64,000 nt of DNA from Paracidovorax valerianellae (GCF_900102625.1 NZ_FMZC01000007.1:124001-188000), one strand, 5' to 3'; shown: positions 1-8,001, counted from the stretch's first letter. Made by a program: numbers and translations. Notes: generated from the letters alone by a model not told the origin.

Positions 1-444
1 GCCGAGCTGCAGCATCTTCGGATTGCTTGCCAGATACCGCGTGCCCTGCAGCGCACTGCTGCGCCGTGCCGAGTAGCCCTTGATGATGATGTACGTGCCC
101 GTCGCCGTGGTCTTGATGAAGCTGCCGATGCCGGCAATGCCGATGGCGTTCAGCGTTTTGGTGATCGCGAGGGCGTCGTTGGCGCCCTGGGCCACCGGCC
201 CTACCCACGGCTCGCTGGCATTGGGACTGAACTCCTTTTGCCAATACTGCCCGAACGTGGACTGAGACAACATCTTGCGCAGGCTGAATTCCAGCGCCGC
301 GTTGTTCCTGGCCTTGTCCTGCAGGATGCTCATGTACTGGCTCTGCGTCAGCACTAGGACGTCCACCTGGTTCTTGTCCATGGACTGGGCCAAGGTCTGT
401 CCGTAGCCGACGTTGAAGAACGTGGCCGCAAGTTCTGCGCTCAT
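1..444 (-). CDS. Uncharacterised protein, partial (C-terminus beyond window)
   Basis: An open frame of 148 codons starts with ATG at 444 and runs off the left edge without a stop. GAGGGGGG about 7 nt upstream is a good ribosome binding site. The product begins MSAELAATFF. It has a hydrophobic stretch around residues 95-120 (AIGIAGIGSF, then TYIIIKG) followed by a basic GYSARRS segment and GTRYLASNPK, so it may be membrane-associated. No enzyme motif is visible. It reads in the direction of the late operon but resembles no head or tail protein I know, so it may be an accessory (moron-type) gene. Function unknown. Confidence 0.6.
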   Translation of the reverse strand, partial: MSAELAATFFNVGYGQTLAQSMDKNQVDVLVLTQSQYMSILQDKARNNAALEFSLRKMLSQSTFGQYWQKEFSPNASEPWVGPVAQGANDALAITKTLNAIGIAGIGSFIKTTATGTYIIIKGYSARRSSALQGTRYLASNPKMLQLG

Positions 445-632
445 GCAATCCCCCCTCAGGAATTCGTTTTTGTTGGGGGCGGATGCTAACCGCAGCCGGA
501 ATCGGCATGGGCGCCAGGATGCAACAAGGTGTTTAACACGGCTTTAACCGGGCCAGCAGGGGGCCTTTCAGAAAATTCCCGGGGGGATGCCGCAGTAGCA
601 GCAGTTAAAGCACTGTCGCGGAGGGCGGTGAT
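445..632. other. Intergenic region between two divergent accessory genes
   Basis: This 188-bp region must carry the promoters of both divergent neighbours. It contains a tandem imperfect 11-bp direct repeat, TTTAACACGGC then TTTAACCGGGC, at 532-553, which could be a regulator site. No gene is seen. Confidence 0.4.
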
Positions 633-1430
633 ATGCTGATACTGACCGAGTGGCCGAAAGCCATTTGGCAGTGGAGGAATCCACGATCACCCCCAACGAA
701 ATTGGAGCATCTCATGCCTGAAGCGACGCGTGCCTATTCGACACTCATTCAGTGTCTATACGACCAATCACATTCGGTCGTTCCGGATTACGACCATTAC
801 TCGATCTTCCGGGCCATCGATGCTCGGGACGTCAAGCAACAACCGACGTCTCTTCCGCGCGTGCATGACTTTGCAGTCATCTGGGACAGCGATCACGACA
901 TCCGAATCATTCCTGTGCTCGAAGAAATGCTGATGGCTGGCCTGTTGCCTGGCGTGCAATTCATCGGTGAACACAAGGGGACTCTGACAATCATTCTTGC
1001 AGCCCCGACATATTTCGCCGTCGACATAGAGGCGTTCAAGGCACAGGTCCATAGCCTTACTGCGGCTGCGGGAGACTACTGGGACGTCCGGGTTGGGATG
1101 TTTGATCGCTCACCGGGCAGCATGCGCGATGGGCATCAGTGCGAATTCGAGGGAATTACGGGCTTGGCGGATCACATGCTCCACGCATATCTTCTCGTGA
1201 TTGATGACATGTGGAAATTGGGCACAAAGGTTTGGCAGGGTGTCTCGTCCCCTGAGAAGGCTCAGCCACCTCGCCAATTTTTTACGGATGCGGACCGTTA
1301 CGTGGTGAAGGGCCACTCTCACCACTACGCACGTCAGCCTGTGGTGCCAGCGTCACCCGGCGTCCCGCCTTCTTGGCCGCCAGGTCTAATGCCGCCTTTC
1401 GCCCATCCAACTGCAGCTCGCGCTCCGTAA
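633..1430 (+). CDS. Uncharacterised prophage accessory protein
   Basis: A 265-codon gene on the strand opposite to the surrounding late genes, with visibly lower GC than its neighbours, which suggests independent acquisition. Two starts have good ribosome binding sites: ATG 633 (GGAGG, 8 nt) and ATG 714 (GGAG, 6 nt, giving MPEATRAYST). The 27 residues between them are basic and low complexity, so 714 is a realistic alternative. The body contains VIWDSDHDIRIIPVLEEML and no catalytic motif I recognise. The last 30 or so residues are Pro-rich and are the antisense of the neighbouring head gene, so they are probably not native. Function unknown. Confidence 0.6.
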   Translation: MLILTEWPKAIWQWRNPRSPPTKLEHLMPEATRAYSTLIQCLYDQSHSVVPDYDHYSIFRAIDARDVKQQPTSLPRVHDFAVIWDSDHDIRIIPVLEEMLMAGLLPGVQFIGEHKGTLTIILAAPTYFAVDIEAFKAQVHSLTAAAGDYWDVRVGMFDRSPGSMRDGHQCEFEGITGLADHMLHAYLLVIDDMWKLGTKVWQGVSSPEKAQPPRQFFTDADRYVVKGHSHHYARQPVVPASPGVPPSWPPGLMPPFAHPTAARAP

Positions 1431-2271
1431 AGGGCTTGGCCCCCGGCGTCATCACCGTCCAGCCCTTGAGCCAGGGCAGCGCCACACACCCGCACTGGAT
1501 GACTTGCTCGGGCGGCGCCTTGGGATCGTGGGGGCACTGCATCAGGTCGAAGCCGCCGCCTGGGTTGGGCACCTTGAATGCTTGGCCCGCGTCAACGACC
1601 TGGCCGTCCATGAGGTCGTGGTTCCAGCGGCTGTGAATCTTCCCGCTGCGACGCCACTGCTTGCCCAGGCCCGGCACCAAGGGCGCGGCCTGCACCAGGC
1701 GCTCCTGGCCGGCCACCGCAAATGCCCGGCTGACCTCGGTGCGGACGATGGCGCTGGCTCGGCGCATCGACTCGCCGCCCAGCAGCTCGTTGACCGCCTT
1801 CATGGCCGCGAAAGGCGTGATGCCTCCAAGCGTGACCAGGCCGAGCTGCTGGCCGATCTTGCCGGCCGCATCGGCCGACACGGCCCGCATGCGCTCCACC
1901 CCGAACGTCCGCATGGCGGCAAGCACGCGGGCATCCAGTGCGCCCAGGCGCATCTCCACGCCCATGCCGGCAGCGGCCAGGGGCTTGTCCACGATGTCCT
2001 CGCCCTGCTGCCAAGCCGAGCGCAGCGCCTGGTCGACGGCGGCGCCGGCCTGCTGCCCCGTGGCGGTCAGGATGGTGTCGAGATGGTCCCGGAGGCGGGA
2101 GAGCTGCCACAGCTGCCAGTCGGCCGGCTGACCGGCGAGCTGCTGCGAGATCTGGAGCTGGGCCGCCTGCAGCAGCGCGACCACCGCCTTATTGGCTGCG
2201 AGCAGCGTCCTGGCCCGCTCGGCCAGGCGCACGCGCAGCTCGGCTTCGAAACGCTTTTGCTCCGGGCTCAC
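1282..2271 (-). CDS. Phage head morphogenesis protein, Mu F-like
   Basis: A 329-residue protein in the place of Mu gpF, the minor head protein that joins the portal vertex during prohead assembly. The family signature RTEVSRAFAVAGQERL appears mid-protein, followed by a Cys-rich segment (QCPHD then VIQCGC) typical of the F domain. It overlaps the portal gene by four bases (ATGA). The final 16 or so residues (DVRSGESGPS onward) are the antisense of the convergent gene at 633-1430, suggesting the native stop was lost when the two genes were joined. The role is known from the family; the altered C-terminus is inferred. Confidence 0.85.
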   Translation of the reverse strand: MSPEQKRFEAELRVRLAERARTLLAANKAVVALLQAAQLQISQQLAGQPADWQLWQLSRLRDHLDTILTATGQQAGAAVDQALRSAWQQGEDIVDKPLAAAGMGVEMRLGALDARVLAAMRTFGVERMRAVSADAAGKIGQQLGLVTLGGITPFAAMKAVNELLGGESMRRASAIVRTEVSRAFAVAGQERLVQAAPLVPGLGKQWRRSGKIHSRWNHDLMDGQVVDAGQAFKVPNPGGGFDLMQCPHDPKAPPEQVIQCGCVALPWLKGWTVMTPGAKPFTERELQLDGRKAALDLAAKKAGRRVTLAPQADVRSGESGPSPRNGPHP

Positions 2272-3809
2272 GCCGGGGCACCTTGGGATGGCACCGCCGT
2301 GGCCACGTCCGTCGCCCCCGCATCGATGGCCGCCTGCAGATCGCCATCGTCCGCGTGGAAATTGTCCTCGGCCTGGCGCGCCTTCTTGCGCGCGGCGTGT
2401 TCCTTGCGCGCGGCGTCCAGCTCGCTCTTGGCGTCGAAGTCCTGGCCGAACCGCTGCGCCACGTCGGCCACGATCTTGAGCGCCGTCTCCTCCGTCATCA
2501 GCCCGGCGTCGATCATCTGCGTCACGGCCTGGACGAGCTGGCCCATGGCCGAGGCGAACTTGGTCACGTCCTTGTTGAGCAGCTCGGGGAAGACGGCGGT
2601 CACCTGCCAGCGGTCATCGGCCCAGTCAGGTTGCTTGCCCGCCGTCTTGGCCGCCTGCCACAGCACGTAGCGGCCGATCTCTTCCAGGGAGAGCTTTAAA
2701 AAGCCCTGGCGCATCGAATACATCTTGAAGGTGGGCTCTCCCATCTCCGAGGCCGCTGCCCGGTTGACGTCGCCACCGCCACCGAACCAATGCTCGGGAG
2801 TGGTGCTGCCGCCCAGCACGTGGTTGCGCAGGAGCCGGGCACTCTGTGTCGTATCGGCCGCCTGCAAGTCGGGGCTCTTGGCTTCCAATTTAATTGAGTC
2901 ATTGTGGACAAAGGCCGTGTTGGGCTGAGGCGGAACAAACTCTTTCTCGAACTTGTCGACCGTCGCCTGGTCCGCCCCCGTGAGCGTGACGTCCCAGACG
3001 AACGAGCGCAGATACCCGATGCGGTCCAACTCGTCCAGCAGGAAACCGTCGTAGGCATCCAGCCAGTCCATCTGGCCGAGCAGGTCGCTGCGGCCTCGGC
3101 TGCCGTTGGGGAACTTGTTGAGCTGGTACAGCAGGCAGTCGCCGTCCGTGAAGTCCTCCTCGCGGATGCCAACCGTGTTGGCGCTGAACAGGTCAGTGTC
3201 CTCGCCCAGCACGATCACGCGGTACTTGTAGGTGCGCCCCCGGCCGTCGCGCTTGGTGACCACGCCGATGGGCTGCTCGGGGTTGTCCGGGTCATTGACC
3301 ACGGTGGCGATCTGGCGTGGGTCCAGGTAGCCCAGGCGCACGAAGCCATCGCCGTCGCGCACGTTGGCGATGTAGCACTGCTCCCCGAGCAGCCCCAGGG
3401 CGCGCACGCGCGGGGCGAGCTTGAGCGGCCAGTTGTTGATGGGGTCCGACCAGAACGCATTGAGTAGTTGCTGGTGATCGTCGTCCTTGCACTGCAGCGT
3501 GACGCCTTCGGCGAGCAGGTAGGCCAGCGGCAGCTCGACCAGGCGGTTGGCGAGCAGGTTGCTTTGCCACAGGTATTCGGCCAGCTTCTGCATGCGGTCC
3601 TGCGCCATTGGCACCAGGTCGCGGTCGTTCAGGGTGGAGAGGCCATCGCCCGAGAGCGGGCGCCAGCCCTTTTCGCTGCTGGGGCCGCCGCTGCCTCCAC
3701 CTTGGGCAGCGGCGGCTTCGCGCACGGGGGTGGCAGGGGCGGGGGCGGGGGCGGGCGATGCTCCATCGTCCAGGCCGATCCACGATTTAAAGCGGTCGAT
3801 GGCGCGCAT
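2268..3809 (-). CDS. Phage portal protein
   Basis: A 513-residue portal subunit, expected to form the dodecameric ring through which DNA is packaged. After a low-complexity Ala/Pro N-terminus (residues 18-45) the fold region contains LVELPLAYLLAEGV and the MDWLDAYDGFLLDELDRI segment usual in portals of this phage group. The C-terminal 60 residues are charged and probably helical. It lies between the terminase block and the F-like gene, the usual order terL, portal, F. The start ATG at 3809 follows a small gene by four bases. Confidence 0.9.
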   Translation of the reverse strand: MRAIDRFKSWIGLDDGASPAPAPAPATPVREAAAAQGGGSGGPSSEKGWRPLSGDGLSTLNDRDLVPMAQDRMQKLAEYLWQSNLLANRLVELPLAYLLAEGVTLQCKDDDHQQLLNAFWSDPINNWPLKLAPRVRALGLLGEQCYIANVRDGDGFVRLGYLDPRQIATVVNDPDNPEQPIGVVTKRDGRGRTYKYRVIVLGEDTDLFSANTVGIREEDFTDGDCLLYQLNKFPNGSRGRSDLLGQMDWLDAYDGFLLDELDRIGYLRSFVWDVTLTGADQATVDKFEKEFVPPQPNTAFVHNDSIKLEAKSPDLQAADTTQSARLLRNHVLGGSTTPEHWFGGGGDVNRAAASEMGEPTFKMYSMRQGFLKLSLEEIGRYVLWQAAKTAGKQPDWADDRWQVTAVFPELLNKDVTKFASAMGQLVQAVTQMIDAGLMTEETALKIVADVAQRFGQDFDAKSELDAARKEHAARKKARQAEDNFHADDGDLQAAIDAGATDVATAVPSQGAPA

Positions 3810-3813
3810 GCAG

Positions 3814-3993
3814 TCAGTCCTCCGCCGCCAGCTCTGCGCCCACCAGGGCCAGCGCGAGGCGGCCGTGGTCGTTGTGGTGCAGCACCACCTCTCGCAGCTT
3901 GGTCGCCGCCTGTTCGATGCCTGCGCGGTCGGTGGGCGGCAGGCTGGCGATGGAGCCCCGGATCAGGAGCAAGGTGTGTTGTTCTTCGGTCAT
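3814..3993 (-). CDS. Small phage protein between terminase and portal
   Basis: A 59-residue frame beginning MTEEQHTLLL and ending ELAAED, found by reading the gap between terL and the portal gene. It is almost entirely helical in composition, with hydrophobic residues spaced about every third or fourth position. It ends four bases before the portal start and begins 34 bases after the terminase stop, so it fits the operon spacing. No strong ribosome binding site is seen. Many phages of this type have a small acidic gene here. Function unknown. Confidence 0.6.
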   Translation of the reverse strand: MTEEQHTLLLIRGSIASLPPTDRAGIEQAATKLREVVLHHNDHGRLALALVGAELAAED

Positions 3994-4027
3994 GGTTGTC
4001 GGTCAGGGTGGGTGGAAGACGGCGGGG

Positions 4028-5710
4028 TCAGCGGCCGCCACGGAACATGCTTTGTGCCGTGTTGAATCGCCCGTACCGGGCGCGGGCGCTGGTCTGGGTC
4101 TTCTTGTTGCCGGACTGCGCGGCGGCGGCGATGCCGCCGGTCACGGCGAGCATCCAGAGCATCACGACGGCATCGGGGCCGTCGTCGTGGTCGGCCTTCG
4201 GAAAATGTTTGAACTGGCTCACCAGCGTGGTCTGGCTGGCGTGCAGGCGGATCAGGCCGTTGTGCATGTGGGGCTGCAACGTCTCGATGCGCAGCACCTT
4301 GTCTTCGATGGGCTGGAGACCTCGGGCAGGCACCGGGATGCCGAGCTGGGCGCTGCGCTTGACCAGCTCGGTGCGCAGGAACTCCTGGAACTGGACGGTC
4401 TCGACGCCCCACACGATGCAGCAGTACTCGCGCTGCAGTTCGATCACGTCGCTGATGATTCGGTCGGGGGTGCGCTTCTTGATCTTGGCCTCGACGACAT
4501 CCAGGATGCCGGTCTCTCGGTTGAAGCCGCCCACCACCAGTGCGCTGGGATCGCGGCGTCCAGTGCCCCCCTTGCGGCCCAGCGAAGGATCGGCAGCACC
4601 ATAGAACAACCACTCCGGAAGCCGGTTGACCCAGAACCGGATGCTGTTGGCAAAGGGCGCATCCTCACCAGCGACTGGATCGTTCTGCTGCTCGCTGTCA
4701 AAGGCGCTGTGGCCTTCCCGCGCGCGGCGGATCATCAGCTTGACCAGGGGGCGCAGCGCGGGCCAGGACACCTTCGCGCCCCGGTCCATTTCCACCTGCT
4801 GCTCACGGTAGAGCGCCATGGCGGCGGCTTCGCCCTCCTGCGGGTTCTCGGCGTTGAGCAGCAGCCCTTCGAACTGCTCCCACAGGTCCATGCGGTCGGG
4901 CCACTGGATGATGGCCTTCAGCACCTTGCGGTTCCAGAGCGGGTTCTTGAGGAAGCGCGCGAGGACCGAGTCGTAGTGCAGCACCGTGCCTACCAGGAAG
5001 GCGTGCATGCTGTCGTCGGGCGGGCCGAGGTTCAGCACACCGGCCGTCACGAACTTCTGCAGCTTGTCGCGCTGCGCGGGCGTGTTGACGTTTTCGTCGT
5101 TCTCGATGTCGTCCAGCACCGCGAAGTCGGGGCGGTGCGCGCCATGGCGTCGGCCGCGAATCTTCTTGGCCGATCCGAAGGCTTCGACCTTGCGCCCGTT
5201 GCGCGTGACGATCACGCCCGCGCGCCAGACCTTGCCCTGGCCGCAGGCCTCGGGAAAGTCGCCGCCGATGCGCGGGTTGGCTTCTAGCTCGGCCTTGATG
5301 GCCTCCAGCATCTCGGCGGCCTGCTCGAAGGCGTCCATGACGATGATCGGGTACCACAGGCGCTCGGTGACCACGCACCAGGCCACGAAGCTCATGCTGA
5401 TCTTGGTCGACTTGGCCTCACCGCGCGGTGCGGCCAGGGCGTCGCGCTGGCCGGTCGCCGAGTTGATGATCTCGGGCAGGCGCTTGTAGAGGTACAGGTG
5501 CAGCTCGCTCGGGTCGGCCCGGCCGTAGTGCGGGAAGTAGTTCCGGTCCCAGTATTCGTAGCCGGTGACCGGATCGCACACTTTGCGGCGGCGCTCGGCG
5601 ATGGCCTCGGGCGACATGTCCCAGCCGTCTAGGCTCGCGTCGATCTGGCGGCGCAGGCCGTCGGCGATTGCGGCCAGGCCGTCCAAAAATTCCCTGCTGG
5701 ATTTCGCCAC
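4028..5710 (-). CDS. Terminase large subunit (packaging ATPase and nuclease)
   Basis: A 560-residue large terminase. The ATPase domain shows a variant Walker A, APRGEAKST near residue 93, and a Walker B, FAVLDDIEND. The C-terminal RNase H-like nuclease shows its first acidic site in YGAADPS and a terminal DDGPDAV. The protein cuts and translocates phage DNA into proheads and works with the small subunit encoded two bases upstream. Mu-type phages package headful from integrated DNA, so host flanks are expected in virions. Length and motif order are complete. Confidence 0.93.
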   Translation of the reverse strand: MAKSSREFLDGLAAIADGLRRQIDASLDGWDMSPEAIAERRRKVCDPVTGYEYWDRNYFPHYGRADPSELHLYLYKRLPEIINSATGQRDALAAPRGEAKSTKISMSFVAWCVVTERLWYPIIVMDAFEQAAEMLEAIKAELEANPRIGGDFPEACGQGKVWRAGVIVTRNGRKVEAFGSAKKIRGRRHGAHRPDFAVLDDIENDENVNTPAQRDKLQKFVTAGVLNLGPPDDSMHAFLVGTVLHYDSVLARFLKNPLWNRKVLKAIIQWPDRMDLWEQFEGLLLNAENPQEGEAAAMALYREQQVEMDRGAKVSWPALRPLVKLMIRRAREGHSAFDSEQQNDPVAGEDAPFANSIRFWVNRLPEWLFYGAADPSLGRKGGTGRRDPSALVVGGFNRETGILDVVEAKIKKRTPDRIISDVIELQREYCCIVWGVETVQFQEFLRTELVKRSAQLGIPVPARGLQPIEDKVLRIETLQPHMHNGLIRLHASQTTLVSQFKHFPKADHDDGPDAVVMLWMLAVTGGIAAAAQSGNKKTQTSARARYGRFNTAQSMFRGGR

Positions 5711-5712
5711 CG

Positions 5713-6210
5713 CTACTTCGCCTTTGCCAATTCTTCGCCGAAGGGCTCCAGCAGCTCGACCATCGCGCCGAGGTGCTGGGGGAAGCGAGCCTGGGCGAAC
5801 GAGACCAGGCGCTGCAGTACGTCGAGCTGCACGGCCTGCTTGTTGAGGTCGGGCGCCAGGCGCTTGAACGAGGCCATCGTTTTGTTGAAGCTGTCGCTCA
5901 TGCTGGCGAGCGTCTCGGCCCGGTCGCGCGCGGTCATGTTGGTGGCATCGCGCAACTGGTCCATGGTGGCCTGGTGCTGCACCAGGTAGTCTTCCAGCAG
6001 CTTCTTGGACAGCGAGCTGAAGTTGTCATCGCCCAGGGCGATGGCGGCTCGCACGGTCTCCCAGTCGTCTCCCTTGTCCGCCGCCTCTTGCTTCCAGCGG
6101 TTGCCCGTGCTGCGGGGTACGCCGACTTTCTTGCAGGCGGTTTCCATCGGCAGGCGCTGGTACACGTACAGCCCGCGCAACTGGGTGCGCTTTTCCGATG
6201 CGTGGGCCAT
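5713..6210 (-). CDS. Terminase small subunit, DUF1804 type
   Basis: Chosen start ATG 6210 gives 165 residues beginning MAHASEKRTQ, the normal beginning of DUF1804 proteins, and has AGGA five bases upstream. A longer frame would add ten basic residues with no support. An N-terminal helix-turn-helix (METACKKVGVPRSTGNRW) fits the DNA-recognition role in packaging initiation. A helical oligomerisation region follows. Its start overlaps the preceding stop by one base (TAATG), so the two are translationally coupled. Confidence 0.85.
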   Translation of the reverse strand: MAHASEKRTQLRGLYVYQRLPMETACKKVGVPRSTGNRWKQEAADKGDDWETVRAAIALGDDNFSSLSKKLLEDYLVQHQATMDQLRDATNMTARDRAETLASMSDSFNKTMASFKRLAPDLNKQAVQLDVLQRLVSFAQARFPQHLGAMVELLEPFGEELAKAK

Positions 6211-6611
6211 TACTGTCCTGGGCCTCCGCGGGCGAGCCATTGCTTCACGCCTTCGATGGCGAGGGCAATGCCGATGGATACGGCCGAGCCGCTGATCGCG
6301 CCGGCCACAGCGGCTTTCTGCTCGACAACGCGCAAGCGCTCATCGATGGCGTTGTGGCGCTCCTCCTGGCGGGATTCAGCCCGATCAGCCCGCTGTTCAT
6401 TGGCCTTGTGGCGCTCTTGCTGGCGAGCCTCGGCCTGTTCCATGCGGAGGTCGTTCGCCCGGTGCCGTTCGTCCTGGCGCTCCTCCATCTTGTCCATGCG
6501 CTGGTTTTGCTGTGAAAGGCTCACCTGCATCGACTGGACCATGCCGTGGATTTGTCCAAGCAGCATCAGCTCTTCTTTTCGGTCATCTTGCTTCGGGAAT
6601 GGGTCGCTCAT
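6210..6611 (-). CDS. Coiled-coil protein with C-terminal membrane anchor
   Basis: A 133-residue protein with a long charged helix (residues 10-100) built of repeating units such as RQEERHKANEQRADRAESR, predicted to be a coiled coil. A hydrophobic segment, AVAGAISGSAVSIGIALAI, near residues 103-122 could span the membrane. Similar anchored coiled-coil proteins occur in phage lysis and packaging cassettes, but no activity can be assigned. It overlaps the Rz gene upstream by ATGA and the terminase gene downstream by one base. Confidence 0.75.
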   Translation of the reverse strand: MSDPFPKQDDRKEELMLLGQIHGMVQSMQVSLSQQNQRMDKMEERQDERHRANDLRMEQAEARQQERHKANEQRADRAESRQEERHNAIDERLRVVEQKAAVAGAISGSAVSIGIALAIEGVKQWLARGGPGQ

Positions 6612-7198
6612 TGGGGACTCTGGTTGAGGTAGTTGATCAAGGCGCGGTACCGCTGGCGGTCGTCGGCGCAGGCCTTGGCGTTGACTCGGTGGTTGGCCCA
6701 GGCGTCTGCGATGTCGAGGCCCGAGTCCTCGGCACAAGCAGCGTCGGCGTCTTCGGCGGAACCAGCAGCGCCGCAGGCACCTGCCTGGGCATCGGTGCCG
6801 GCGAGGGCGCCGTTCCACATGCGGACAGCAGCCATGGTGAGAGCAGGCACAGGAGCGTCTGCGACAGACACCGGGACGCTCCCTCGCGGCGCAGGGCCTG
6901 CAGGGCCTGCAGGGCCTGCAGAGGTTGCCGGCGCACGCCGGTAAACGATGAGCGGAGCGCGTTGCTGCAACTGCGTATAGCGGGCATCCAGATCGGCATA
7001 GCGGTCTTCCTGGTCGAGATGTTCTTGGAGGTAGTTGCCGCCCGCGACGTCGGCGCGGCGGGTCTCTGCAGCCAGTTCCTTGGCGGCGGCTTGGTCGGTT
7101 TTGGCTTGGCGCGCGGCCCAGGCGTTGTCGGTGGCGGTGTGGCCCCACCAGTAGCCGGCCGCAACAAGGCCGAGCGCGATTAAGAGGCGCGGGTCCAT
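6608..7198 (-). CDS. Rz-like i-spanin
   Basis: A 196-residue inner-membrane spanin candidate. It has an N-terminal transmembrane segment (LLIALGLVAAGYWWG, residues 4-18), a charged helical periplasmic region with EHLDQEDRYADLDARYTQL, then a Gly-Pro-Ala repeat (GPAGPAGPA) and a C-terminal helical segment. It would pair with the o-spanin encoded in another frame inside this gene to disrupt the outer membrane after lysozyme action. The Gly-Pro-Ala stretch comes from a nine-base tandem repeat at 6892-6918. Lysis context (lysozyme immediately upstream) supports the call. Confidence 0.8.
   Translation of the reverse strand: MDPRLLIALGLVAAGYWWGHTATDNAWAARQAKTDQAAAKELAAETRRADVAGGNYLQEHLDQEDRYADLDARYTQLQQRAPLIVYRRAPATSAGPAGPAGPAPRGSVPVSVADAPVPALTMAAVRMWNGALAGTDAQAGACGAAGSAEDADAACAEDSGLDIADAWANHRVNAKACADDRQRYRALINYLNQSPQ
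6637..6936 (-). CDS. Nested Rz1-like o-spanin lipoprotein
   Basis: A different frame wholly inside the Rz gene encodes a hydrophobic stretch, LLCLLSPWLLSAC, followed by GT and a strongly Pro-rich tail (14 Pro in about 50 residues). LLSAC is a good lipobox, with the lipidated Cys codon at 6817-6819. This is the classic layout of an embedded Rz1. The start is uncertain: the only nearby initiator-type codon is GTG at 6936, giving 99 residues with a long n-region; a non-ATG start closer to the lipobox is possible. The lipobox and Pro tail are seen; the pairing is inferred from the family. Confidence 0.7.
   Translation of the reverse strand: MRRQPLQALQALQALRREGASRCLSQTLLCLLSPWLLSACGTAPSPAPMPRQVPAALLVPPKTPTLLVPRTRASTSQTPGPTTESTPRPAPTTASGTAP
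6892..6918. repeat. Three 9-bp tandem repeats inside the spanin genes
   Basis: CAGGGCCTG is repeated three times. On the coding strand it gives GPAGPAGPA in Rz and QALQALQAL in the Rz1 frame. Copy-number change would be in frame for both proteins. Confidence 0.85.
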
Positions 7199-7202
7199 GG
7201 CA

Positions 7203-7310
7203 TCAGTGGGGCAACTGCCCGATGGTCCACATGGCGGCGAGGCCCACGGCGGCGGTCAGCACCACCGCAGCCGCTGCCACGGCCTTTGCCGTGCGCCTGG
7301 CCCACTTCAT
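7203..7310 (-). CDS. Small single-span membrane protein of the lysis cassette
   Basis: A 35-residue peptide beginning MKWARRTAKAV, with one hydrophobic helix (VAAAAVVLTAAVGLAAMWTI) after a positively charged N-terminus. Its ATG overlaps the lysozyme stop (ATGA), and it ends four bases before the Rz start, so it is tightly placed between lysozyme and spanin. It could be a pinholin- or antiholin-like peptide, but size and topology are the only evidence. Confidence 0.6.
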   Translation of the reverse strand: MKWARRTAKAVAAAAVVLTAAVGLAAMWTIGQLPH

Positions 7311-7927
7311 GGCTGCATCTCCATGCAGGCCTTGTGGCGCTGTAACTGGCGCGTCCACACGCCGGCACAGCGCTTGTTGCCGGGGGTGCTGCAGTCGTAG
7401 CCGGCCGAGAATTTGTAGCGCAGCAAGGCATCGCACGCGGCCACGTAGTTGCCGGCCAGCAACTCGCGCCGCATGCTGGACCGCTTCCATGCAGGGGAGC
7501 CGTACTGGTACAGCCAATCCATGTACAGGTCGTATTCGCCCTGGTGCAGCGCCACGCCCGGCAGGCTGTCGCGGAACGCAGCCTCTTCGCGGCTGATGTG
7601 GACCTGGGCCTTGATCAGAGCGCGCACCGGGGTGGTGGAGTCGCCCATGCGGACGGCCGTGCCGTTTTCGTGAGAGGTGCTACCAAAGCCCACGGTGGGC
7701 CGGTCGCCCTTCGTGGGCACCACGGCCTTGTCCGTGTAGTTCTCGTTCACCACGATGCCGACCAGCCCCGCTGCCGACAGCGAGAGGACCGCGACGGCTT
7801 GGCGTGGGGTGATGCCACCGAGCATGCGGCGGCGGTTGCCGGGACGGCCTGCAGCGCGGCACAGCGCCATCAGGCCAGCCGCGATCTGCGCGAACAGCTT
7901 GACGGTGTAAGAGGTTGTTTTTGCCAT
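7307..7927 (-). CDS. GH24 lysozyme with SAR-type anchor (endolysin)
   Basis: Start ATG 7927 gives 206 residues; a longer frame to 7954 lacks support. Two hydrophobic segments precede the catalytic domain, the second (VAVLSLSAAGLVGIVV, residues 45-60) rich in Ala, Gly and Ser like a signal-anchor-release helix. The GH24 triad is E62, D75 and T78 in NENYTD...KGDRPTVGFG. It would hydrolyse peptidoglycan between MurNAc and GlcNAc after export by Sec. It begins the leftward lysis and packaging operon, 36 bp after a terminator for the genes upstream. Confidence 0.88.
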   Translation of the reverse strand: MAKTTSYTVKLFAQIAAGLMALCRAAGRPGNRRRMLGGITPRQAVAVLSLSAAGLVGIVVNENYTDKAVVPTKGDRPTVGFGSTSHENGTAVRMGDSTTPVRALIKAQVHISREEAAFRDSLPGVALHQGEYDLYMDWLYQYGSPAWKRSSMRRELLAGNYVAACDALLRYKFSAGYDCSTPGNKRCAGVWTRQLQRHKACMEMQP

Positions 7928-7949
7928 GCCGCGACTGTGGCGGCCGGCC

Positions 7950-7980
7950 CCCAAAAAACTAAGGCCGACATATGTCGGCC
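7950..7980 (-). terminator. Rho-independent terminator after the nuclease gene
   Basis: A perfect 18-base palindrome, GGCCGACATATGTCGGCC (7963-7980), is followed on the minus strand by TTAGTTTTTTGG. It lies 21 bp past the nuclease stop and should end the leftward transcript of the repressor block before the lysis genes. Confidence 0.75.
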
Positions 7981-8001
7981 CGTGATGTGTAGAGGTGCTG
8001 T

